DNA of 64,000 nt, from positions 186,001 to 250,000 of the forward strand of contig NZ_JAHKRA010000002.1 of NCBI RefSeq assembly GCF_019345525.1. Reading direction: 5' to 3'. The notes under the pieces were generated by a model. That model was given only the letters and a program-made list of their open reading frames with translations. It did not search any database and was not told where the DNA came from. Below are positions 37,913 through 46,717 of this stretch, in pieces; within the stretch, counting starts at the first letter, position 1, and each line of letters begins with the position of its first letter. Source of the DNA: Flavobacterium sp. NKUCC04_CG. Lineage in GTDB: Bacteria; Bacteroidota; Bacteroidia; Flavobacteriales; Flavobacteriaceae. Position numbers and translations under genes: made by a program.

Positions 37913-38152
37913 ATGAAAAAAAATTTGTTTGCAGTTGCTTTTGCCTTAATAGGTTTTTTGGCTCAAGCCAATACATCGACTAATAATCAGTGCGATGTAT
38001 CCAAATTAAACGAATCCATAAGTCTTAAAACAAGTAAATATCACTGTTTTGATTTTTATGATTCATGTGGTGGAAGTTGGGAAGTATGTTATCAAGGATA
38101 TACTTTAGATCAAGTAGCCGATTTCCTATTTGACTGGGATGGTTTCTGTTAA
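37913..38152 (+). CDS. small secreted five-cysteine protein
   Basis: 79 residues. The signal peptide MKKNLFAVAFALIGFLAQA leaves a mature peptide of about 60 residues with cysteines at 27, 45, 52, 59 and 79. The core is rich in aromatic and acidic residues (FDFYDSCGGSWEVCYQGYTL) and the last residue is cysteine. It has a consensus promoter. Between it and the next gene is a perfect 24-base palindrome, so it may be expressed at a higher level than the downstream GLPGLI and TonB-receptor-like genes. It could be a structural peptide, a substrate or a bacteriocin-like product of that operon. I do not recognise the family. Confidence 0.7.
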   Translation: MKKNLFAVAFALIGFLAQANTSTNNQCDVSKLNESISLKTSKYHCFDFYDSCGGSWEVCYQGYTLDQVADFLFDWDGFC

Positions 38153-38169
38153 AAGAAGTTTTATCCATT

Positions 38170-38193
38170 TAGCGTACGCAGCTGCGTACGCTA
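38170..38193 (+). terminator. perfect 24-base palindrome inside the operon (possible attenuator)
   Basis: TAGCGTACGCAG followed by its exact reverse complement, 17 bases after the peptide-gene stop and 29 bases before the GLPGLI start. The GC-rich stem lacks a T-run (CTATTTATT follows), so it may be a partial terminator, a 3' stabilising hairpin or a protein-binding dyad. Confidence 0.6.
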
Positions 38194-38222
38194 CTATTTA
38201 TTAATCTAACAATAAAAAAATT

Positions 38223-39053
38223 ATGACACTATATTCAAACAAGCTAAAATACGGTTTTATACTCGTTTTTTTTCTATGTACTCTAAGCACTACAGCTCAA
38301 ATCGCAAATAATCTCGATAAAAGATTGATATACCAACTAAAATACCAACCGGATTCAACGGATTCCAACAGAATCGAATCTGAATATTTTTTTCTTGATT
38401 TCTCAGCTAAAGAATCTGTTTTTCGAAGTGAAACTACGCATCTAAAAGATTCTATTAATAATTCAAAAAATCCCATGAGTCTTCTTGGACTTAGACAACA
38501 AATACCCAAAACACGTTTCAACTATAGGATAGGAAAAAAAATAGAAAAGCAAGAAGCTACGACCTACTATGACTATCTAGCTCACCAGTTTATTCTAGCC
38601 GATGAACCCCTAACATTAAACTGGAAAATAAACAGCACCTCCAAAGACATACTGGGACATAGCTGTATCGAAGCAACCGTCGCATTTAGAGGGCGCAATT
38701 ATGTCGCCTATTTCACAGAGTCGATTCCCTTTTCAGATGGACCTTATAAATTTAAAGGTCTTCCTGGGATGATATTAGAACTCTATGACACTAAAAAACA
38801 CTATCACTTTGAAACCGTTTCTATAGAAAAACTACCTATACCTTACGATTATCACTTAGCTTCCCACAAAAAGTATAAAAAAATATCCAATAAAGAACTA
38901 CGCGAATTTCAAGATAAGATTAAAGAGAATCCCGCCTTAATGCTTGCGAATCCCAATATTCAATTGCCTCCCGAAGCTTATGAAATAACCAATCGAAGGG
39001 GACGTGAAAGAAACAAAACCAGAAACAATCCAATTGAATTAAGTCATGAGTAA
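38223..39053 (+). CDS. GLPGLI family protein
   Basis: 276 residues with a signal peptide (about 1-26, ending STTAQ). The family motif appears as FKGLPGMILELYD at about 177-189, preceded by CIEATVAFRGRNYVAYFTES and followed by FETVSIEKL. GLPGLI proteins are abundant in Bacteroidota, exported, and usually lie next to TonB-receptor-like genes; their biochemical role is unknown. Here the stop overlaps the start of such a gene by eight bases, so the two are translationally coupled. The C terminus is basic and asparagine-rich. Confidence 0.9.
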   Translation: MTLYSNKLKYGFILVFFLCTLSTTAQIANNLDKRLIYQLKYQPDSTDSNRIESEYFFLDFSAKESVFRSETTHLKDSINNSKNPMSLLGLRQQIPKTRFNYRIGKKIEKQEATTYYDYLAHQFILADEPLTLNWKINSTSKDILGHSCIEATVAFRGRNYVAYFTESIPFSDGPYKFKGLPGMILELYDTKKHYHFETVSIEKLPIPYDYHLASHKKYKKISNKELREFQDKIKENPALMLANPNIQLPPEAYEITNRRGRERNKTRNNPIELSHE

Positions 39054-41691
39054 AACGAAAGCATTATATCTGTGCTTTTTGTTTCTATTAAGTACCAATA
39101 TAAATCTTGCACAAATAAATATTAAAGGGACCGTCGTTTTACAAGACCAGAAAGCCCCCCTTAGCGGAACAAATGTCACCATTACAAACCATCATAAGGA
39201 AATTCTAGGATTTGCAATCACGGATAGTCATGGTGATTTCTCCATTCAACTAGACAATATTGCTTACAGTAATCTATTTATAAATGCTCGAAAACTCGGC
39301 TATACCTTATATTCTCAACCAATAGATAACAAAACACAACAAATACGAATAAGCTTAGTTTACGAATCTACCCTACTCGATGAACTTCTTATAGTAAATA
39401 AACGTCCGATTATAAGAGACCAAAATACCCTTATTTATAATGTAGAATCCTTTTCAGAACAAAAAGACAGAAGCATTGGAGATGTCATCGCTAAATTACC
39501 CGGAATAGAAGTACTTACAGATGGCAGAATACTATATCAAGGAACTCCTATAGAAAAGTACTATATCGAAGAAATGGATTTACTCGAAGGCAAATATAAT
39601 CTTGCCAATGACAACCTATCTCACAAGGTAGTCACGAGTGTTGAAATTTTAGAAAACCACCAACCTATAAAAATTCTAGACAATATAGTTTATAGTAATA
39701 GCGCATCAATTAATATCCGACTGAAAAAAGAAACTACGCTTACTGGAGTTGCTATTGCTGAACTGGGAGGAAAACCCTTATTATGGGGAGCTAATATTAC
39801 TCCCATGTTGTTTAGAAAAAACCTTCAATCCCTTTTTTCGTATCAAGCTAACAATACGGGTCATAATTTAGCAAGACAACTTAAAACCCTAACGCTTCAA
39901 GATTTAAAAGAACAAATAAATAGCAATACCGAAAAACCCGATAATTTAGTACAACTCGTATCTCCAGCAATTCCTCCTATTTCCGAAAAAAGGTATTTAG
40001 ATAATAATACCCATTTATTTACTGGAAACATACTGAAAAAACTCAAAAATCAATCTGAAATACGATTTAACCTTTCCTATTTAAATGACTACCAAAAACA
40101 GTTAGCAAGCAGTACGACTACCTATTTTTTACCGCAGGGTGATATGCTGATTGAGGAGGCTATGAATAATAAAATTTTCACTAATAGTTTAGAAACAAAT
40201 CTAACTTACCATAAAAATACCGCAGACAATTTTTTAAAGAACAGTTTTAAAACTGATTTACATTGGGACAATCAAAATGGTATAGTACAAATGAATGCCA
40301 TACAAAACAATCAAAATTTAAGCAACCCTAATTTTTCTCTAAGCAATCAATTTAAATGGATTATTCCAATTGGGCAATCGCTTTTGGCTTTCTACTCTTT
40401 TAGCAATTTCACACATACCCCACAAAGCCTTTACATGACCTCCCAACAACTAATGCATCCATTAAATGGCACAGATGAAATACGAACCAATCAAGAAATT
40501 ACTCGAAATACGTTACAGACGAATAATTACACCGAATACCTTAAAAAAATTAAAAACTTTACTATAGAAACCAGAGCCGGTTTAAGTTTAATAACTCGTT
40601 ATACAAACAGCCAATTATATGAATCGGAATCGCTTAGCTGGGATTGGGAAAATCAAAACAAACAGTTCTCTAATTCGCATAGATATTACCTTCAGACAGA
40701 CATCACACATAAGTCTAAAAAATGGGAAACAAGAGTAAAACTCCCGATCAATTACCAAAAAGAAGCCGTAAATGATCGAGTTAATAAAAAAACACTTCAA
40801 GCTGCTGGAATAGTAATAAACCCACAATTTCAAATTCAATACGACTGGAATTTAGATTGGCAATGGAATACTAGCGTCGGCTACAACAATGAATTTCAAA
40901 CTGCGGCCTCGTTGTTGCCCGGGACTGTAATGAAAAATTATCGAAGTTTTCAAAAAATGGATTTTCCAATTTATCGAACTGACAATTATTCGATTATATC
41001 TCGAATAAATTATAGAAACCCATTTAAATCCATTTTTTTTAGTTCATCCTATACTTTCACGCTTACTGAAAGTCCCTTGTTATTTCACAATCTTATACTA
41101 GAAAACGGCACCAACTTTTTAACCACTAGTGAATTAAATAACAGCTCCACCAACCACAGTGTAAATACCAAAATATCTAAATATTTCAAACATATAAATT
41201 CTACCGTGTCCTTAGGCATCGATTTTAAATTACTGCGAACAGATCAATTAGTCAATGAAGTGGTTCTGGTTTCTAAACATAAGAATTGGAAACCCAATTT
41301 AAAAATCAACACCCGATTTTCCGATATCATTACTGTAGATTACGCTGTGGAAACCCATTTTAATTCCAACAAAATCATACAAAAACAAAATACACTGGTA
41401 GTGTCTCAAGCTCTAAAGCTTCACCTATATCCCACCACCAATCACTATATAGGTTTTAGTACAGAACATTACTACAATGATTTTGTATCCACCAATAACC
41501 ACAATTTTTATCTCGATTGTCTGTATCGATACAGCATTACCAAAAGAAAAATTGATTTGGAAGTCCGTATTTCCAATATATTAAATGAAGCCTATTATAT
41601 AAACTCATCGTTTTCTGATTTCTATTTCTACCAAAGCACTTTCAATATACGACCACAACAAGCAATGGTTGCAGTGAAATTTAACCTTTAA
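39046..41691 (+). CDS. outer-membrane receptor with carboxypeptidase-regulatory-like domain
   Basis: 881 residues. A signal peptide (about 1-23) is followed by an Ig-like carboxypeptidase-regulatory domain (KGTVVLQDQKAPLSGTNVTI to FINARKLGY, about 26-90). A plug-like segment comes next (IGDVIAKLPGIEVLTDGRIL, then YIEEMDLLEGKYNLA), and a long outer-membrane beta-barrel runs to the C-terminal RPQQAMVAVKFNL. This is the TonB-receptor-like architecture that pairs with GLPGLI proteins. The ligand is unknown; it may handle the five-cysteine secreted protein of the operon. Its last codons are duplicated 4.4 kb downstream at 46063. Confidence 0.88.
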   Translation: MSKTKALYLCFLFLLSTNINLAQINIKGTVVLQDQKAPLSGTNVTITNHHKEILGFAITDSHGDFSIQLDNIAYSNLFINARKLGYTLYSQPIDNKTQQIRISLVYESTLLDELLIVNKRPIIRDQNTLIYNVESFSEQKDRSIGDVIAKLPGIEVLTDGRILYQGTPIEKYYIEEMDLLEGKYNLANDNLSHKVVTSVEILENHQPIKILDNIVYSNSASINIRLKKETTLTGVAIAELGGKPLLWGANITPMLFRKNLQSLFSYQANNTGHNLARQLKTLTLQDLKEQINSNTEKPDNLVQLVSPAIPPISEKRYLDNNTHLFTGNILKKLKNQSEIRFNLSYLNDYQKQLASSTTTYFLPQGDMLIEEAMNNKIFTNSLETNLTYHKNTADNFLKNSFKTDLHWDNQNGIVQMNAIQNNQNLSNPNFSLSNQFKWIIPIGQSLLAFYSFSNFTHTPQSLYMTSQQLMHPLNGTDEIRTNQEITRNTLQTNNYTEYLKKIKNFTIETRAGLSLITRYTNSQLYESESLSWDWENQNKQFSNSHRYYLQTDITHKSKKWETRVKLPINYQKEAVNDRVNKKTLQAAGIVINPQFQIQYDWNLDWQWNTSVGYNNEFQTAASLLPGTVMKNYRSFQKMDFPIYRTDNYSIISRINYRNPFKSIFFSSSYTFTLTESPLLFHNLILENGTNFLTTSELNNSSTNHSVNTKISKYFKHINSTVSLGIDFKLLRTDQLVNEVVLVSKHKNWKPNLKINTRFSDIITVDYAVETHFNSNKIIQKQNTLVVSQALKLHLYPTTNHYIGFSTEHYYNDFVSTNNHNFYLDCLYRYSITKRKIDLEVRISNILNEAYYINSSFSDFYFYQSTFNIRPQQAMVAVKFNL

Positions 41692-42202
41692 ACCGACAGA
41701 GTAAGCTTTGAATCTACTGGAAAACAATTACAAAAAAGTCACGATAATAGCGTTGGGACTATAATCTCAATTGTCCCTAATTTAATTCTTCCCTCCCCTA
41801 GTGTATTTCCTTTACCCTTGTTGTCTTCTCCTCAACCCCCTGAAGTCTGTATATTAGGACACCGCTGATAGGATTTACGAATTAGTATGATAGGGAAAAC
41901 TAAAAAAAAGGTTAAGCTACTGCTACTAAATGGCTTTATCACCTCTAGTAACGCGAGTGGAACAGAAGCATGTTTTTCTTTTAATAAATCACTTAAAACA
42001 AGCTACATCAGAGAATTCGGACAGAAACTCAATGAACTCAAACGCGCCCTCCTAAATCCTAACGTCGGATCACAAGCCTGGGAGTATTTGAATTCCAATC
42101 GCTACGTTATTACTTCTTAGCTTTTCATCACTTCCAAAAGTATTTATAGTCGCTAAAAACCTAAATTGGTTTAATATGGTAATACCCGCAATAATTTTCC
42201 CA
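41652..42202 (+). repeat. direct duplication, copy A
   Basis: About 551 bases covering the last 13 codons of the receptor gene, a non-coding remnant, and the 3' end of the convergent gene at 42070-43278. A diverged copy (B) lies at 46063-46555. Copy B differs by scattered substitutions and by a deletion of about 55 bases between two AGTATTT repeats. Confidence 0.85.
41700..42119 (+). pseudogene. remnant coding sequence within duplication copy A
   Basis: Fragments read as protein in changing frames: a stretch like LLENNYKKVTIIA with a hydrophobic segment, and later GTEACFSFNKSLKTSYIREF continuing to PNVGSQAWEYL. A 77-codon open frame at 41887-42120 is part of this. The equivalent frame in copy B is interrupted by stops, so I treat it as a decayed gene of unknown family, not a functional CDS. 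Confidence 0.5.
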
Positions 42203-43278
42203 TTTAAAAAGGCTTTTTCATTATTAAGTCCTAGATTATTATAAAAATGAGTACTTCCAAAGGTGAAATTTACATTTCCTTGAAAGAAAAAATTAAACTT
42301 TCTATTATCTGAAGAGATTCCAAAATAAGAATTTACTCCTACAGTTCCATTTCCTGTTGATGTATCAATATTACGGCTGATTTTTGAGATATCCATAGCT
42401 CCTCTTAGATTGGCATAGGTATAGGAGGTAATTTGATCGCCATTATCCTGATTAGTTGTAAAAAGCGGAAATATGCCTTCCAAATAAAAATTTCCTCCAC
42501 CGTTTATCAACCTACTTAAGGCTTCTTTTTCTGTTTCTTTTTTAATTTGTTGCTGCGCTTGTTCTGGCGTTAAGCTAGAATCATTTTGACCAGATGCAAT
42601 AGATAAGACGCTCCCTAAAGTTAATCTAACTGCCCACATATTATCCGTAATGATTTCATTTTGAATGGAAGTCGCATCACTATTAGTGTTTAAAGCAAGT
42701 GAATTTAACAAAATAGGACTGTTTGTATCATTGCTATACATATCGTGAAAAAACTTTTTTCTATTCGCTTTCTTCCAAGTTGGTAAAACCCACGAAAATT
42801 TATCTAATGAAGCTAAAGTTTCGTCTCTTTCTACAGTCAACAGCAACAATTTCTCTTGTTTTATAGCAATCAGTTTGTTGATCGAGTCTAATTTTATTTT
42901 GGTAAAATCATGGTTTCGAATAAGCGTAAAGTAAGTGGTGATGCTGTCATTTTTCTTTATAATTTGATTAGAATAATAATTGTTATAACCTTCAAATCGC
43001 TTGTCTTTTCTTAAGTGTTTAATTTCCTTATTCAGCGATTCAATCTTTTTATTATTCACTTCCTTTACAAGAGGAGCAGCCGTTTTTATCTCCTTTTTAA
43101 GTGTTCTTCTTTCAAGCTTCAAGTCCTTAATACGCGCTTTGACTAACTTTTTATCTATTGTTTCTATGTCGGCATTCCTGCCAATCGTACTTTTTCTTTC
43201 ATTTATTGATGGTGTCTGGGCATTGCTCTTAAGCATGCAAAAAAGAAATAGAACCGTTAATATAAATTTTGCTTTCAT
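42070..43278 (-). CDS. exported protein with coiled coil and barrel-like C terminus
   Basis: 402 residues. The signal peptide ends at about SNAQ (residue 21). Residues 40-105 are highly charged and helical (IKDLKLERRTLKKEIKTAAP, NNKKIESLNKEIKHLRKDKR), a likely coiled coil, and a second one follows at about 125-160. The C-terminal half alternates strands with glycine and aromatic residues (GNFYLEGIFPLF, FFFQGNVNFTFGSTHFYNNL) and ends in IGIQILPGL, suggesting a small outer-membrane barrel. No named family recognised. Its 3' end lies in duplication copy A. It follows a Sel1-repeat gene by about 95 bases and may be co-transcribed with it. Confidence 0.7.
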   Translation of the reverse strand: MKAKFILTVLFLFCMLKSNAQTPSINERKSTIGRNADIETIDKKLVKARIKDLKLERRTLKKEIKTAAPLVKEVNNKKIESLNKEIKHLRKDKRFEGYNNYYSNQIIKKNDSITTYFTLIRNHDFTKIKLDSINKLIAIKQEKLLLLTVERDETLASLDKFSWVLPTWKKANRKKFFHDMYSNDTNSPILLNSLALNTNSDATSIQNEIITDNMWAVRLTLGSVLSIASGQNDSSLTPEQAQQQIKKETEKEALSRLINGGGNFYLEGIFPLFTTNQDNGDQITSYTYANLRGAMDISKISRNIDTSTGNGTVGVNSYFGISSDNRKFNFFFQGNVNFTFGSTHFYNNLGLNNEKAFLNGKIIAGITILNQFRFLATINTFGSDEKLRSNNVAIGIQILPGL

Positions 43279-43374
43279 AGTTTCTAGTATTTAAGTAAGC
43301 GTGAATATTTATTTTTGGACAATAAGCCTACTTGGTTTGCCATGATAAGCCCAGCTTTTAGCTCTTTTTGATTT

Positions 43375-44919
43375 TTACTTTGATAACTTCTCCTTAAATT
43401 CTTTTGCTTTTGCTTTGTCTTTTGCCACCACTTCACCAGCATTGTAGATCTTGGCCAATTCCAGATAGGTACCCGTATCAAATTTTGAACAACTGTAATA
43501 GTGACGGCCGAATTTTTCGAAATCTGAAGAATTATAATCGGGTATTAAGCTTTTAGTAAACCATTGAAAAGCTAAATTTTCATCATTTTTAATAGAATAT
43601 TTAATACGCATTCGCTTGTATATATTTTCTGTTTTCGGGCTCTGAGTGATACCGTATTTATAAATCATTCCCAAACAATACATCGCATTTGGGCTGCCGT
43701 GTTCTGCTGCCTTGGTGTACCATTCGATAGCTTTTTGTTCATTTTCTCCACCAGTAAAAACCGACCCGAAAATTTTGGCGTTTTTGCGGTCGTAAAAATC
43801 CCCTAAATGCATCATAGCATCTATACATCCCAATGATGCAAGCTGTTCTAATTTGGGAACGTCTTCCATTCTATAGGTAAATGATTTTGTAGCACGAGCT
43901 AAAATTGCGTCGCAGTTATTGTGTTTTAAGGCAGCTTCATACCAAGAGTCCCCATCTGGAACCAATACTTCACAATCGAGCTTTTTACTGGCGAAGTATA
44001 AAGTCATTTTAGCCTTTTCATCTCCCTTTACTGCGATATCCATTAATGGTAAATATTTTTCTCTAAATTCTTTTTCATTTTTTATTTTAGTTCCTTTACG
44101 TAAGGCCTCAGTGTTTGCTTTTGATTCTGCCGCCCATCTTTCCATCTTCTTGTCATAATTAGCATTGACCTCATCTAATATACCGCCCAGTACCGTGGCT
44201 GCTGCCTGCACATAAATTTCTGTTTCAGTTGGGCTATTATAATAACTACTGGCTGGTACATATTCCGATGGTGGATCAAGTTCTGAAGTAGCCCCAGAAG
44301 ATTCTCCTGCTGATGTAGTCAATAGAAGTGCTGTACTTGCCGTGTTTGAAGATGTGTTTATAGGATTTGATGACTTTGTTTTTCCTGTCGAAGTGATTTC
44401 TTGCTCTATGGTTTTTCTATACTCATCATCGATAAAATAATTAAGACTAGTTATGGTCGGATTTTGAGTATAGAATGCACCAACGTTATATAAATTAATC
44501 ACTTTATCTTTTACGGATTGCTTGTATCCTTCTTCATTTGATACCGCTGCCAGTTCTGCCCAACTTAATGTTGTCGGTATATTTATCTTTTTCACAAAAG
44601 TACTAGTACGGTAAAAGTCACTATAAATTCCACTAACTCGGATGCTGGATTTTAATTTTGCTAAAACTTGGTATGGAATTTCTGAAACCGGAATTTCCCG
44701 CTTTCTAATTTTTATACTATTGATTTTAATATTATCGACTATAAAAGTATAAGTAATTCCACCTTGTGTTAGCTCTGAAATTATTTTAATGTTAAACACC
44801 GCGTCAATACCCTCCCAACTATCTTCTGGTGTTGTTCTATAATTAACATGTTGATACCCACTTTGAGCGTTAGTGATTAAGGAAAATAAAATCAATAAAA
44901 CGCATAATATTTTTTTCAT
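43375..44919 (-). CDS. exported Sel1-like repeat protein
   Basis: 514 residues, signal peptide MKKILCVLLILFSLITNAQ. The N-terminal 170 residues form a beta-rich domain of unknown family, followed by a serine/threonine-rich linker (about 178-225) and a charged helix (about 245-285). From about 290 to the end come Sel1/TPR-like helical pairs, best seen in CIDAMMHLGDFYDRKNAKIF and AIEWYTKAAEHGSPNAMYCL. Sel1 repeats mediate protein contacts. It is upstream of the barrel-like exported protein, and a joint envelope role is plausible but unproven. Confidence 0.75.
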   Translation of the reverse strand: MKKILCVLLILFSLITNAQSGYQHVNYRTTPEDSWEGIDAVFNIKIISELTQGGITYTFIVDNIKINSIKIRKREIPVSEIPYQVLAKLKSSIRVSGIYSDFYRTSTFVKKINIPTTLSWAELAAVSNEEGYKQSVKDKVINLYNVGAFYTQNPTITSLNYFIDDEYRKTIEQEITSTGKTKSSNPINTSSNTASTALLLTTSAGESSGATSELDPPSEYVPASSYYNSPTETEIYVQAAATVLGGILDEVNANYDKKMERWAAESKANTEALRKGTKIKNEKEFREKYLPLMDIAVKGDEKAKMTLYFASKKLDCEVLVPDGDSWYEAALKHNNCDAILARATKSFTYRMEDVPKLEQLASLGCIDAMMHLGDFYDRKNAKIFGSVFTGGENEQKAIEWYTKAAEHGSPNAMYCLGMIYKYGITQSPKTENIYKRMRIKYSIKNDENLAFQWFTKSLIPDYNSSDFEKFGRHYYSCSKFDTGTYLELAKIYNAGEVVAKDKAKAKEFKEKLSK

Positions 44920-45096
44920 GATTGTTGCAGATTTCGTTAGTACCCAGTTAATACCGCTTCCAAGTTTTGAGTTTCCCTAATTACATAGAGAGTTTAGCGT
45001 ATTTCGAATGCGATACCGGTTTTATTTCCTTATAAAATTACTGCAATTAAAAACTTAATAAAATACACCAAAAGGAGTATTTTATTGAATAGGATC

Positions 45097-45852
45097 TTAA
45101 ATCAATCCTTGTACAACACAGTTTTTTATGAGTTGAGCTGTGTTTTTGGAATCGGATTTGGTCAAAATATTATTGCGATGTTTCTTTACGGTTAAGGCAC
45201 TAATAAATAACGTATCTGCAATCTCCTGATTACTTAAGCCATTGCTTATCAGTTTAATAATATCAATTTCTCTTTTAGAAAACTCAATAACGGATCGAGT
45301 ACCTCCATCAAGACTTAAATTCATAAAAGAAGGTTCTCCATTTAAACCGATCAGCGATATTTTATATGTATTCAAATTACTGAGATGATCAATACATGTA
45401 TTGATATTTAAAGACTTACCATAACCACCCTGATCATCCATAGTCAGCATTAAAGCTTGATGGTTCATTAGGACATAGTTACCATCCTTTAAACGGGCTC
45501 GATAACTATAGCTTATTTTATAACTTAACAATTTCTCACGACCTATTTTTTCGGAAAAAAAATGAGCCAAAAAGGTTTCTGCTTTAACGACAAAGTCGAT
45601 GTCTTCTGGATGAATACCCCCCAAGATATTATTGATCGACAGCAATTCTGGATTCAAATCGTGCATTTCATAGAAAGACGGGCTGATATTAGAAATAGAC
45701 ATGTCAAAAAAATCGATAATAAAAAAAGAAAATGGTCCTGAACTTATAATTGAATTGGTCAGTTCATCAAAAGAATACTGATATAAAGGTGTGTTTATGT
45801 TGGTTCGATTTGAAAGCCAAACATCGTGTAGATTCTTTATTTCAAGACGCAT
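45097..45852 (-). CDS. LuxR-type HTH regulator with PAS-like sensor
   Basis: 251 residues. The C-terminal domain (about 190-251) is a LuxR/GerE helix-turn-helix: FSKREIDIIKLISNGLSNQE continuing IADTLFISALTVKKHRNNIL. The N-terminal 150 residues look like a PAS-type fold (FSFFIIDFFDMSISNISPSF, GGIHPEDIDFVVKAE). Proteins of this layout are common orphan regulators in flavobacteria. It has no receiver domain, so it probably senses a small ligand directly. It is encoded alone, about 180 bases upstream of the Sel1-repeat gene in the same direction, and may control that gene pair. Confidence 0.85.
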   Translation of the reverse strand: MRLEIKNLHDVWLSNRTNINTPLYQYSFDELTNSIISSGPFSFFIIDFFDMSISNISPSFYEMHDLNPELLSINNILGGIHPEDIDFVVKAETFLAHFFSEKIGREKLLSYKISYSYRARLKDGNYVLMNHQALMLTMDDQGGYGKSLNINTCIDHLSNLNTYKISLIGLNGEPSFMNLSLDGGTRSVIEFSKREIDIIKLISNGLSNQEIADTLFISALTVKKHRNNILTKSDSKNTAQLIKNCVVQGLI

Positions 45853-46062
45853 ATATAAATCTTTTTATGCCATAAAGATATATCATATTCGATTAACAAA
45901 ATACAAAATTTAAATTTTTATTAACAAATCAAAAACAAACAAAACAACAACAAATGCAACTTTTTAATATAAATAATCTAAATACACCGAAAAACAAACG
46001 GTATAATTATACATAAATCAAATACAATTAGCGGTTTTAAATCTATTAAGAATATTAATACA

Positions 46063-46555
46063 ACCACAACAAGCAATGGTTGCAGTGAAATTTAATCTTT
46101 AAACCAACAGTGCGCTTTGGATTTACTGGAAAACAATTACAAAAAAGTCACGATAATAGCTGTTGGGACTACAATCGCAATTGTTGCTAATTTAATTCTA
46201 CCCTCCTCTTGTGTGTTTCCACTAGCTTTGCTGCTACCTCCTCAACCCCCAGAAGCCTATATATTAGGACACCGCTACTAGGTTTTACGAATTAGTACGA
46301 TAGGGAAAAGTAAAAAAAAGGTTTAGCCACTGCTACTAAATGGCTTTATCACATCTAGTAATGCGAGTGTAACAGAAGCATGTTTTTCTTTTAATAAATC
46401 ACTTAAAACAAGTAACATCACAGAATTCGTACAGAAACTCCATGGACTGAGACGCGACCTCCTAAATCGTAACGGCGCATCACAAGCCTGGAAGTATTTA
46501 TAGTCACTAAAAACCTAAATTGGTTTAATATGGTAATACCCGCAATAATTTCCCC
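46063..46555 (+). repeat. direct duplication, copy B
   Basis: Diverged copy of 41652-42202. It begins within the last codons of the receptor gene (ACCACAACAAGCAATGGTTG), carries the same remnant with extra stop codons, and ends CCCGCAATAATTTCCCC, inside what is the 3' end of the 42070-43278 gene in copy A. Relative to A it has lost about 55 bases between AGTATTT repeats. Confidence 0.85.
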
Positions 46556-46604
46556 CTCGCTGCCGAGCCGAGTACTTATAGCATTCGCGCCTAACGGGTT
46601 GGGC
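46555..46604 (+). repeat. remnant of the dispersed repeat
   Basis: CGCTGCCGAGCCGAG followed by ATTCGCGCCTAACGGGTTGGG resembles the left end (GCTGCCGCGCGAGTCC) joined to the right outer end (ATTCGTGCGCTAGCGGGG) of the repeat, with the core deleted. It abuts copy B of the duplication. Confidence 0.5.
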
Positions 46605-46717
46605 CAAGCTTTGATTTTAAAAGAAAACCAAACAATATATTAAATAATAATATTAAATGCTTTTATATGTGCTGAAACTTTACTTTTACACAGAATTTTT
46701 ATTTAAAACATATAAAT

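Larger units (their letters stand above)
45853..46717. other. intergenic region with duplication copy B and a repeat remnant
   Basis: 865 bases without an intact gene: AT-rich sequence upstream of the LuxR-type gene, duplication copy B (46063-46555), a short remnant of the dispersed repeat (46555-46604), and the leader of the lipoprotein gene. Confidence 0.6.

Noticed and set aside
41887-42120. 77-codon plus-strand ORF as a functional gene
   Set aside because: The matching frame in duplication copy B contains stop codons, and there is no start context, so it is treated as part of a remnant.
43284-43481. 65-codon minus-strand ORF
   Set aside because: It overlaps the 3' end of the Sel1-repeat gene in another frame and has no protein-like features.
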